This document shows, one piece after another, positions 35,501-47,500 of a DNA stretch of 64,000 nt (positions within the stretch are counted from its first letter, which is position 1; each line of letters starts with the position of its first letter). The translations under genes were made by a program, and so were the position numbers. Origin of the DNA: Clytia hemisphaerica (lineage: Eukaryota; Cnidaria; Hydrozoa; Leptothecata; Clytiidae); contig CACVBU010000349.1 of the NCBI GenBank assembly GCA_902728285.1, positions 396,384 through 460,383 of the forward strand. Direction: 5' to 3'. Below the pieces are notes generated by a model that was given only the letters and a program-made list of their open reading frames with translations, searched no databases and was not told the origin of the DNA.

Positions 35501-38500
35501 CCTTTTTAGGAAGAATTTCAAACATTCAGAAATCCGATGAAGAAAGAGGATTTACCAGTTAATGGCAAGCAGTTGTTTACGGTTAGTTTGCTTTATATCA
35601 ATAAGTTGTGTCTGCTTTGGGATGAGCTGGAGTTTTTACAAGATGTTTAACTCATTGGTTACTTGAAATAAAAGAAATGACATGTTCTTTAGAAAAAGTG
35701 ATAATAGCAATAAAATCATTTTCTCCATAATTAACGACCTATATGACTAAGTTGAATTCTGTGAAAATTCATTTCCTTAAGATATCACTTTTGCCTTCAC
35801 CCCAAATTCTTTAATTATTTCATTACCCTAAGAAAATTTCTTCTGCTCTCTGTCAAAACCGGTGAAACCATCAAAATTTCTCTTGCTTATTTTTATTTCA
35901 AAGTTTCAGACAGATTTTGTTTGCTAATTTGTTATCTATATGTGATTTTTTTTTAATTTTTAGACTGAGCGTTGTTCATCGAAAGACATAAAAGGTTTAG
36001 ATTCAGTTATTGTAAAGCACTAGCATCAAAATTAGGAAACTTTCAGACAGTAGATATTTTAGATTGTAATTTTCTCTCAGATTTAGCCCAGCTAATTTGG
36101 CTCGAAATAAGAACTTAAGGTGCATTTGTTACCTGTTATATTTTAATCTTTTGAATGAACATTTTTTATAAGCGACTGAGTTGTTAAAGATTTGTGCCCT
36201 TGAAATAACCCAAAAGTTGTTATAAAAATATGTAGAAAGTTGTTCAAAGACTGATCAGTAATTAGTTATTCTTAAAAACTCTTAAAAAGCAGAAACCAGT
36301 TGAGGATTTGTAGAATATTTCAGCCTCGCTGATTTCAAATCTGTATTCAGATTTTTCATAATGTTACTTAGGTCAAAAGATACAGTCCTTTAAAGAAGGG
36401 ATAAAATTGCCTGTTAAAGTGGTCTCAACCTGTACCAAAAACGTTATACTTATTATTTTAAGTTGAATTGATCATATTCCATTTTATTTAGATTTTGATG
36501 TATCTGATGAATCAGTGGAATATGTAAGTAATATGTTTGGAATTGTTAAAATAAATCTTAAAGAATACGATAAACTATTGACGACTTCTGCAAACCATTA
36601 ACCTTTTTTCGATATATTTTGTAACTTGCTCTGAATCTAAATCTTTTGAAAATATCCCTGAAATAAACGACCCAAGTAGTAGACCAAGTAGTTATGGGAA
36701 AGTTTTGAATAAAGAAACGCGTTGATTCGAAATGAAAATATTCTTCCCAGCTGTTCCAAAATGTCTGTTTCTATTTTCTTTCTTTCTTTTTTTTCCTAAG
36801 GTGGAACAAGTAAAACATCCAAAAAAGAAAAGGAAAGACATACATTTTCAAAAATTTATACAGTCGAAGAAAGCCAAATTTCAGAATGACGAGGTAATAT
36901 AATCATCAGCCTTGTATAGTGTCTCCTTTCTTTTTGAATTACTTTGTCTTTCGCTATTCTATATTCAAGTGTTTGTGTAATCAAAGCATGGTATAATTTG
37001 AGCATTTTGAATTTTGTGTTATGTACTATTTTTACAATGAATTATTTCTTTTAGTTTGCTTCAAATACAAGCGACATTGTAAATGAAACAAGTACGCCTG
37101 AGGTAAACTTTCAATGACTTAACTCGTACTGGTTTTGCGCTGTTTCTAACATGTCTATAAAGTGTCGAGGGAGATAAAGAGATACTACGTGAACTTCTAT
37201 GAAAATTAAGTTTGGTTGTTCTGTTGAAATTCCATACAACACTACTCAATTTAAACTTGATCCAATTTGGAATTTTATTACCTGTAATTTTATATTTTAA
37301 CATTCTCTGTAACAGTTTGTTTTCTGGATAAAGGAGATTCTTCCATTTGCATTTTGTTTTTTAAATTTCCAGAGAAAACATTCATCAAGCAGAAAGGCTT
37401 CAAACAGAAACGCTGCAACTAGTAACCAACAGGTTAATATTTGCTCGTCTATTTTTATAGATTATTTTAGTAGGTAATTGTTTTGACATTCAAAAATGGA
37501 ATTGAGCATTATTTATCGTTAAGAGATCATAGTAAAAATGGGAGAAACTCGTGTTGATATTATATTATATTTATTTTTTCAAGCACTCATTTATTCCATA
37601 TTACATATTCGTCTATTTTTCTTTTCGCTCCTAGATACAGCCATCACCATTGGAATCTTTGAATAAAAAGGTAACCGAGTATAAAATGATCTGTATTAAA
37701 GTAACGTAAAGTCTTCTGCGATCGTCAAGCAATAGATTATAGTTTTTAAACTTCGAGACAACATTTACAATATTGTGCAACGCATTTTTCCTGTTTTACT
37801 AGGAGATGTTTGAATATCATGATGATGGAGATGATGATGATGAGAATGATGATGATGATGACGTTAATGATGATGATGACGTTAATGATGATGATGACGT
37901 TCTCCCTTTTTCTAAAAAGGTAAGTTTTGATTTGGTTCTGGATCTCATTTTAGAATAGTAATAATCTTTTGATTTAAAAATCGCGACATCTTCTCCCAAT
38001 AGGAAGGATGCTCTAGAAGCTATGGTGAATGTACTATTTTGTGAGCTCATACATATAAGTATGAAGTTGAAATAAAAGGAGAAAAAGAAATTGAGAATTG
38101 ATTTGACTTGATTTGACTCTTACAACCTCGGTATCATATTCATCTCTGTTTATCTTTAAGCCTTTGGTTAATATCAAGGTGCTGCATAAGCAAGGCTTCT
38201 TTGATCCGGTAATTTTTATTTTTAACTAATTGTGAATACTTGAAAGTTTCAGTGAAAATTAGTTTCTTTTAGGAACATGTTTTAAATGATTTACAAACTT
38301 ACTGCAAAACTCATTTCAATGTTTTTCGATGACTCTTTTTTAGGATACTTTGGGCTTTTTGCTTCACTTTTTACTATATTAATTTTTTAAAGGAAACTTA
38401 TCTTAGGGGATCATCATCGTCATTGAATGTGCGAATTTTATTTTCACAGATACAGCAAAATCATGAAGTATCAGCTACTGAATCCTTTAACGAGGTTTGT

Positions 38501-41500
38501 GATCTTGTCAGAATTTATTTTTAAACTTAATAAAGGAACTTATTTTGGCGAATTTTGCGAGCGAGCTTGAAAGTTGCCACTTCTTTTTAGGGATGGGGGC
38601 ATTCACCAAGTTCTCCTCAATCACACAAAAAAACCCTATTTTCGATGTAAATAGCTGAAAAATGCATATACAAGCCAAGGTTTGCCTGGTCTTTCGTCAA
38701 AATAAAAAGTACCGTCGATCGCCGAAATTAGTTCTCGTCAAAATAAGTTAACGTTGTAATTGCTGTTAAATCTTTTATGGGTTTTATTGCATATGTCCCT
38801 GTAAATTTTAGCTCATTACTTTAAACTTTTTTTTTAGTTTCATATTTTTAAGCGTTACCTCGTTTCCTTGTTTAGAGCATTCCCTGTGATTCAGCACTTG
38901 GAGGAGACTTTCCTTCATTTGAGGTAAGATTGCTCGTACACTATTTAAAGGTTAAGCTTTCACACTTCAAGGGTAGTTGCAAAAAAGGAAAATTTTAGAA
39001 AATATTACTAATCCCCTTCCCTATTGACAGAGAAAATTAGAAAAGAATTCACTGTAAGGATCAGAATTTACTTCTTTTTTTGGCCGAAAATACGGTCGCT
39101 TTTCATATCGAGTGCCCCACGGATATTAAGTCACGAGTTATATCTTGAATGTCAGGTATTTCCATTCTGCATTCGGCTTGAAACTGTTTTGTTGAAGTCA
39201 AACTAGCGTATACAGCAAGCTTTATTTTTCTCAGATGACTGACCAAGAAGAAGAAGAAGAAGAAGAAGATGGTGGTGGTGAAAACAACCAAGTTGACGAT
39301 GATGATGAAAATGACAAGGATTTTGTTCCAGAACATAGTATGATTCTATTTTACTTTGCATTTGCTGTGAAATGCCATAATGTCCTCTAATATGACTGAA
39401 ACAGTCCCTGTCCCACAGAATGCAGGTACCCCACAGAATGCAGGTTTTTGGAAAATTGACCATAATTCAAAATGCACTTTAAAATAAAATCATCTATGGA
39501 TCTCTGAAATCTGGCTTGGTGATTTTGCGAGCAAGGCGAGCGCAGTTCGCCGGACACTGCTATCGTGCTTCCTCTGAGGTTATTTCCTCTCTTTTGTTGT
39601 GGAAACCTGAATTAGTCCCTTAAAAATCTAAGTTTAAAAGTTAACTTTTCCAGATACTATCTGTAGGGACACTGGGCTGAGGTTTAGTGACTTGGACACT
39701 GCCATGTGCGACTGCGACTCCTGGCGCCAGCGAGTTGAATCCATTGTCTCGATTGCGGTCGAACAATGATGACGATGAAGAATATTATGACAAACCGAGC
39801 ATTCTTTCAGTTTGGAGGCGGCACATTTACCTTCACAGAAAAATTTGCTTTTGCACCTGTAAAATAGTTCTTTGTCGTTTTGTTTCTTTTCCATGTGTTT
39901 CTTCTTCTTTATCTCCTTTACCTCTTTTTTCTACTGCCACTTGCCACCGGCCGCTTTGATTATGTCGTAGAGTAGATCCGGGATTTCTTCTAAACAAGGC
40001 ACGGACTTTTCCAATTCTTCGATTCGTTTCAAAAATTGTTCGCACTTGAATTTGAAATACGATGAGCTTCCTTTTCGAACATTTAAAGTGTTAATCTCTA
40101 CCTTATAGATGAATAATACAAAGTGATAAACAATAATATATGATAGCCAGTGGGGCTTTATGTGTAATCTGTAAATGGTAAACGTTCATATTGATTCTTG
40201 TGTTGGTTCAAGTTGGATTGTGTTCATCAAGTCTTCTGTTGGGAAGACTTATTATATTGGTTTATATTGCATCCGGTCAAGCAAGGATCAGCAATCACTA
40301 GGTTGGTAAATACCTATTTAACATTTGGTAGCAGAGGGAACAACGATCCACTATGGCAAACAAGAATGATATCAAAGCCCCGCCGGCATTGAAGGAGGAT
40401 GTTCCTTACGAAAACTGGAAGAAGGAAATAACCATTTGGCAGCTCTTCACTTCGTTGGAGAAGAAGAAGCAGGGCTTGGCAATTTTATTATCTCTTGAAG
40501 GCAAAGCAAGGGAAGCTGCGCTGGAGTTAGAGGTGGACGAGTTAAATAAAGATGATGGTGTGAGCAAGGTGCTTGCACAACTAGATAAACTGTATCTCAA
40601 AGATAAGCTGCAACTCTCGTTTCAAGCATATGACAGTTTTAGGAAGTTTAAACGACCCAATGATATGCCAATTGCAGATTTTGTTGTCGAGTTTGAACGC
40701 CTGTACAACAAAGCCAAAGCTTACGAAATGATTCTTCCTGATGGTATCTTAGCGTACGAGTTCCTCAATAATGCAAACATCTCAGATTCACACGAAAAGT
40801 TAATTAGAGCAACAATGACTGAGCTATCTTACAATTCAATGAAAGACCAACTACGCAAGGTTTTTGGAGATTTGAGCCTCTCGGTATCTTCAAACAAGAG
40901 CAAGGATGTAGGTGCTGTAAACAATCAGGTGAAGTTTGAGTCGCGAGATGAGATGACATTTGAGACAACAAGCAGAGACGAGGAAGCAGAAGAAGTTTAC
41001 TATGGAAATTACCGTGATAGATCAAATCGTGGTGGAAGATCTCGACCTAATCGTGGACGATTCAATTTTAGAGGTAGAGGAGGTCGTGGACAGCATGGTG
41101 GTGCGGAAAGAAGACATCAAGATGGAAAACCAAGACGAAACCCATCTGGACCAGACGGTGCTCCTTCAACTTGTATGGTTTGTGGATCAGTGTTTCATTG
41201 GGCCAGGGATTGTCCTGATTCATATGACAATCTAATGAAGCACAAGAACAAGAGCAAAGAAGATGACGAGATAGCCTTATTTAGTGACACTTTAAAGCAG
41301 TTTGTGGGAGAAACCCTTGGCACAGCAGTGTTGGACTCTGGATGTACAAAGAATGTATGTGGAAAAACGTGGCTTGGATGCTATCTAGAGACACTGGACA
41401 AAAATCAACTATCAACTGTGAAGGAATTCAAAAGCAGCACAAGCTTCAAGTTTGGCAATGGAGATAGTGTGGAATCCTTGAAGAAAGTAAAGGTACCAGC

Positions 41501-44500
41501 ATACATTGGAGGAAAGAATGTATTTATCGAAACTGATGTCATCGATGGAGACTTACCTTTACTTTTGAGCAAAGATGCCATGAAAAAGGCTGAAATGAAT
41601 ATTGATTTCATCCACGACAACGTCACAATTTTTGGACAAACTCAAAAGCTTATGTTCACTTCCTCTGGTCACTATTGCATCCCACTCGGATATTGCACAA
41701 ATGATCTCAACAGCAACAGAAAATCTGAATGCGATAGCTTGGCTTTATTTGGTTCTACAAACTCAGTAGAAGAGAAGAAAGGAATGATGCAAAAACTACA
41801 CAGACAGTTTAGTCATGCGCCCTATCACCGAATCAAAAGTCTTTTGAAAGATGCTGGCGTTGATGATCAAGAAAATATTGACGTTCTGAAAAAGGTGTGC
41901 GAGTCTTGCAAGATATGTCAAGTGTACAAAAAGACACCCCAAAGACCTGTTGTTGGTTTGTCGATGGCACATTACTTAAACGAAACTGTTGCTATGGACT
42001 TGAAGGAGTGGAAAGAAGGATCCTCTAAAACATGGTTTTTGCATCTAGTTGATCATGCAACTCGGTACAGTGCATCATCGGTCATCAAGAGCAAGAAGAA
42101 AGAAGTTATCGTTGGACAGTTATTTGACATCTGGATAAAGATTTTTGGTTACCCAAATAAGTTTCTTGTTGACAATGGGGGTGAGTTCGACAATCAAGAG
42201 TTCCAAGATTTTTGTGAAAATCTCAATATCAAAATCAAGACTACAGCTGCTGAAAGCCCATGGAGCAATGGATTGGTTGAGCGACATAATGGAATCATTG
42301 GAGAGAATGTTACCAAGATTGTGAGGGATGTAGATTGTGAATTACGAATCGCATTATCGTGGGCAGTTAGCGCAAAGAATGCATTACACAATATCCATGG
42401 TTTCAGTCCTAATCAGCTTGTTTTTGGTAGAAATCCGAATTTCCCATCAGTACTTACCGACAAACTACCTGCGCTTGAAGGAAAGACAACAAGTGAAGTC
42501 GTACGTGACAACTTAAACGCCATGCACTCAGCAAGAAAGGCCTTTGTAGCTTCTGAAGCATCAGAGAAGATTCGAAGAGCTCTGCGACACAATGTTGGAA
42601 GTTCTGTGGATGTGAAATATGTCACTCAGGACTCTGTGTATTACAAAAGGAAAAATGATCCAAAATGGAAAGGTCCGGGTACAGTAATTGGGCAAGATGG
42701 TCAACAGGTGTTGGTTAAACATGGAAGTGTGTATGTGCGTGTACACCCTTGCCGACTCATGCCCGAGAAGTCAGAAGTTCAATACAACCCACCAAGAAAT
42801 CAGGAGGATGTACCAAATCCAGATGCACCATCAACTCCTAGACAGCTCCCTCAAGGTGTGGACAGCGATTCCGATGATGATGTCACACAAGAAATAACAC
42901 CGACAAACAATGTTGAGCAACAAACTGAAGAGAATGGTATCGCTAGATCAGTAGCTGGACAAATGCAAGATAGTGTGGTACAGAAAAATGTCACACTACC
43001 GAAACCAAAACAAAAAGTTAAATATCTTCCAAGGGATGATACCAATTGGAAAACTGTAGAAGTCATTTCTCGGGCTGGTAAAGCAAATGGAAAATACAAA
43101 CATTGGCTCAATATTAAAAATGAAGACAATACAGTCGAGTGCATTGATTGGAAGAACAGTGTTCAAGAATGGCATCCAAATGAATCAAGTGATGAGGAGG
43201 CTAATGGCATAAATGGTGCAATAATTGAGGATTCCCAAGAAGCTGAAACCGTCTTTTACTCTGTCAACGGAATGGATGTTGACCCAGTTTTGCTGAACGA
43301 ATCTAAAGAAAAAGAGCTGGCAAATTGGAGAAGAAACAACGTTTACCAAGAAGTTCCCGATGCTGGACAAAAGTGTGTGTCAACAAGATGGGTGTTCACT
43401 GAAAAGTTTATTGATGGAAAGAAATCAATCAAATCTAGATTAGTGGCAAGAGGGTTTGAAGAAGACAGCTCGTTTCAAGTCAATTCACCAACCTGTAGTA
43501 AAGAAGCTTTGAGACTTGCTTCAACCTTGATGATGACAAATGGATGGAAATGTAACAGCATCGATGTTCGTGCAGCCTTTCTCCAAGGCAAACAAATCGA
43601 TAGGGATGTGTTCATTAAGCCCCCACCAGAAGTTGAAAACAAAAACATCTGGAAACTGAATGTTTGTGTGTATGGACTATCAGATGCACCAAGAGCATGG
43701 TACCTTCGTGTCAAAGAGGTTTTGGCCTCACTTGGGGCTCGATGTTGCAAACACGATGCAGGATTATTCTACTCTCACAAAAATGGAAGTCTACAAGGGA
43801 TAATTGTCATTCATGTAGACGATTTCTTCTGGGGTGGCACCATGGATTTTGTGCAGAAAGTTATCCAACCATTCAAACAAACGTTCGAGATTGGAACAGA
43901 AGAAACTGGTTCGTTCAAGTATCTTGGACTCAATATCACACAGACAAAGAATGGAATCCAAATTGAACAAACACGATACTGTCAATCAATAAAGCCTATT
44001 CCTGTCAGCAAAGAGAGAAAAACCCAAAGGAATCTACCACTAGGAAGTGGTGAAACAAAGCAGCTACGTATGCTGGTTGGTCAGATGAATTGGGCTGCTA
44101 CGCAAACCAGACCAGATATTTTGTTTGATTGCTGTGAACTTGCATCAAAGATGAAGAATGCTACTGTAGCCGACATCCTAGATGCTAATAAAGTGTTGAA
44201 GAAATTGCAAAATGATGTCATGATCAAGCTCCCACCATTGAAAGACATCAATCACCTAAAATTTGTTGTGCATTCTGATGCATCCTATGCCAACCTTAAT
44301 GATGGAGGATCACAAGGAGGCTATATCATACTGCTATCAGACGATATCTCAAAGAAACTGTCACCAATTGCTTGGCAGGCAAAGAGGATCAAAAGAGTGG
44401 TAAAGAGCACTCTTGCAGCTGAAATGCTGGCACTTGTAGAAGCAGCTGAATCGTGCTATTGGCTCCAAAGCATTCTCAATGAGGTTTTGGGAACTGAAGG

Positions 44501-47500
44501 TTGTAGAATTGAGTGTTATATAGACAGTCAATCACTGTATAATGCTGCTAATTCAACAACGTCGTTGTCTGATAAAAGACTACGAGTTGACGTTGCAATC
44601 ATTCGTGAAATGTTGCAAAATAATGAGATTTCAAAACTTGTTTGGGTTCCCTCAAAATCTCAATTAGCTGATTGCTTAACGAAGAAGGGTGCTAATACCT
44701 CTTCGGTTGTCAATGTGTTGACAACGAATCAGCTTTAATGTAAAAATTTACCTGTTAATAATGATGTATATACTATTCTCTTCTTTTATGAAAAACAACC
44801 AACAAAAATGAGTAAAAAAAAAAAAAAAGAAAAAAAAAAAGAAGAGATATGAAGAGAAGAAACGAAACGAAATGGTAAATGTTCAAAAATGTATATAATG
44901 TATATATTGAAAACTTTGTCGTTCAACTATCCTGCCAAGACACGGTAGAACCTGCACTTTGCAGGGGGTCACCAGGGATGGGAACGAAATTGATTTTGTT
45001 GGTTGAATAAGACTTTGTCAAAAATACAAAAAGACAAAGAAAGGGGAGATTGTTAATCTCTACCTTATAGATGAATAATACAAAGTGATAAACAATAATA
45101 TATGATAGCCAGTGGGGCTTTATGTGTAATCTGTAAATGGTAAACGTTCATATTGATTCTTGTGTTGGTTCAAGTTGGATTGTGTTCATCAAGTCTTCTG
45201 TTGGGAAGACTTATTATATTGGTTTATATTGCATCCGGTCAAGCAAGGATCAGCAATCACTAGGTTGGTAAATACCTATTTAACATAAAGGAGATCTAAT
45301 TTTGAATGAGTTTGTAACGGTAAGCTTTCTCTTCTCTTTCTCTTCTCCGGAAAGCATTCTTGGTTTCGACAACTTTCAACCATCAGTCAACGGAAGCCTT
45401 CTATTTATTGTTCTTGAAAGAAAGTCCAGACTTCATAGTGTCCTCCCCTCTTTTAAAAGGGGTAATCTTTTTTTGGAAAATGAGAATAGGGAGGGAGTAA
45501 AATCGTTTTCAAAATACTAGGTGGGGAATCTGAGAAAATTTTTTTTTTTCTGCTCTTGTTGTAACCATTGTCTGACCATCTAAAAAATATAAAATGCTCT
45601 AATTGTGTACTCAATCTGAGTTTTGAGAGAAATTTAACTTTTTCTTTGATATTAAATTTTGTCGGATTGTTTCCGATATTTTTCCTCGCCTAAAGGCTCT
45701 GAAAAATATTACGGAAGAATCTCGGAACGAATGCTTCTATTCATGTTATCTCCTATATAGAAAGAAAATTAGAATGAAAAGCTTCCACAATGAAATGAAA
45801 AGTTAATATCGAAGAAAATGTCGTACGATAACTATTACTTAACAACAATTATACCAGCAAATGTCAGAAGCATCTTGGTCTCCCACTATATTCAAAACTT
45901 TCCTTCAATTACCACTTACAGTAGATAGCCCCCAAAATGTACATCAAATTTTAATTTGCTCTAGCATCGGCAAAAATGATATGCCACCATTTTTTTGGGA
46001 TTATTCAAAACTTCAACACCTCTATTTTCCTTTCTTTTTTTTTACTAATTTTAACCACATTTTTAAATCCATTAAAAACAGGCCACATTTTTAGGGGCCC
46101 TCAAAGTTTAGGTTCGGGAATCTGCCAATTTTTCCAAATCTACTTAAGCTTTTGAAATGAAATTTTGACCATAGTTTCAAATTAAATAAAATTGGATATG
46201 GTTTTGTTTGATATTTTTTTTTTTTTTATTTTCCGATTTATTAAACGTTGGTGTTACATAGTTATAATTAAATACTAATTTATACCAACTATAAAATTTA
46301 GTCATTGTGACATGGTTTTTAAAATGCAGGTCTGAGGCCCCCAAAATGTAGGTTTCTGACTGTACATTCCCTCGACCCAACAAGAGAAAATTTTTCTTTC
46401 GAAATTGCTGAAATAGAAAGTTTTTGTTGATGACAAAATTGAGTTGTGGAAAGAAAACTTGCTTTGAAAATAATCCCAATCAGGTACAGGAAGATGAAAA
46501 AATCAAAAAGGTCAACAAGGGTATTGGGTTTATTAATAGACTTCCTAAACATGTACCTAGAAAATCTCTGCTCACTTTATACAAATCTTACATCAGACCG
46601 CTTTAGACTATGGAGATATCATATACGACCATCCTGGAAATTCTACTTCCGTGTATAGGCTCGAGTATATACTATAACAGGCTGTTTTCATGGAACGTCT
46701 CAAGAAAAACTATATTCTTAGCTTGGTCTTGAAAGTCTTGCTGATCGTCGCTATAGCGAAAGTATGATCTTCTTTTACAAAATTTTAAATAATTTAGCTC
46801 CCTCTTATCTACGTAACTACCTCCCAGCTAGACTCGCAGCACCGGGCAATTTAAAAACAAGAACTCCAATTTATCCACTTAATATCCGAACTGAGCATTT
46901 CCGAATAAACTCTTTTCATCCTTACTGCATATCACAGTGAAATAACCTAGATGGTCGTATAAGAGATCTTCCTTCAGTATCCACTTTAAAAAAAGCAATC
47001 TTTGCATTTCTAAGACCCAAGCCTTAGAAATCTGTCAAAAGTATTAGGGAATTTAAAAGACAGAGGAAATCAAAACTAGGTATAAGTAAAGCGGTGTAAA
47101 TGAATGGAGGATAAACAAATTATTCTACTGCTATAATATGTCTATTGTCGTCGATGACTGGTGCCCAAGGAGTTGACACCTTTCTTGATCCATATTGTTT
47201 CTTCCCCGGGGGGGGGGGCACTTAGGCAAAAATGGGTGATGGGTATGTGCGGACGGTAAGGGTCGGTTTTTTCACCTTTCAAAGTCTCTATAAGGGTCGG
47301 AAAAATCAGAAAGTTTTAAATTAGTCTCTCTAAGGGTCGGAAAATTCAGGATTTTTAGGAAATTTTTTGATTTCCAGAGAAAAAATTGTAATAAAGTCTC
47401 TCTAAGGGTATGACTTTTTTCAAAAGTCGAAAAAAAAATTCAAAAAGTCTCTCTAAGGGTCACCTTTTCAGCAAAAATCAGTCTCTCTAAGGGTCGGTTT

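Larger units (their letters stand above)
29553..35509 (+). other. 6-kb intron 5 filled by Penelope-like elements
   Basis: Donor GTATTT at 29553; acceptor CCTTTTTAG ending at 35509. Phase 0 on both sides. Contents are two minus-strand Penelope-like elements and their repeats. Confidence 0.6.
40089..45285 (+). mobile_element. complete Ty1/Copia LTR retrotransposon (5.2 kb)
   Basis: 5' LTR 40089-40323, primer-binding site 40326-40337, single polyprotein ORF 40353-44738, polypurine tract about 45037-45049, 3' LTR 45051-45285, flanked by 5-bp TAAAG duplications. The two 235-bp LTRs read as identical, and the ORF is uninterrupted, so the insertion is recent and perhaps still competent. It sits in the sense orientation inside an intron of the fusion gene. 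Confidence 0.97.
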
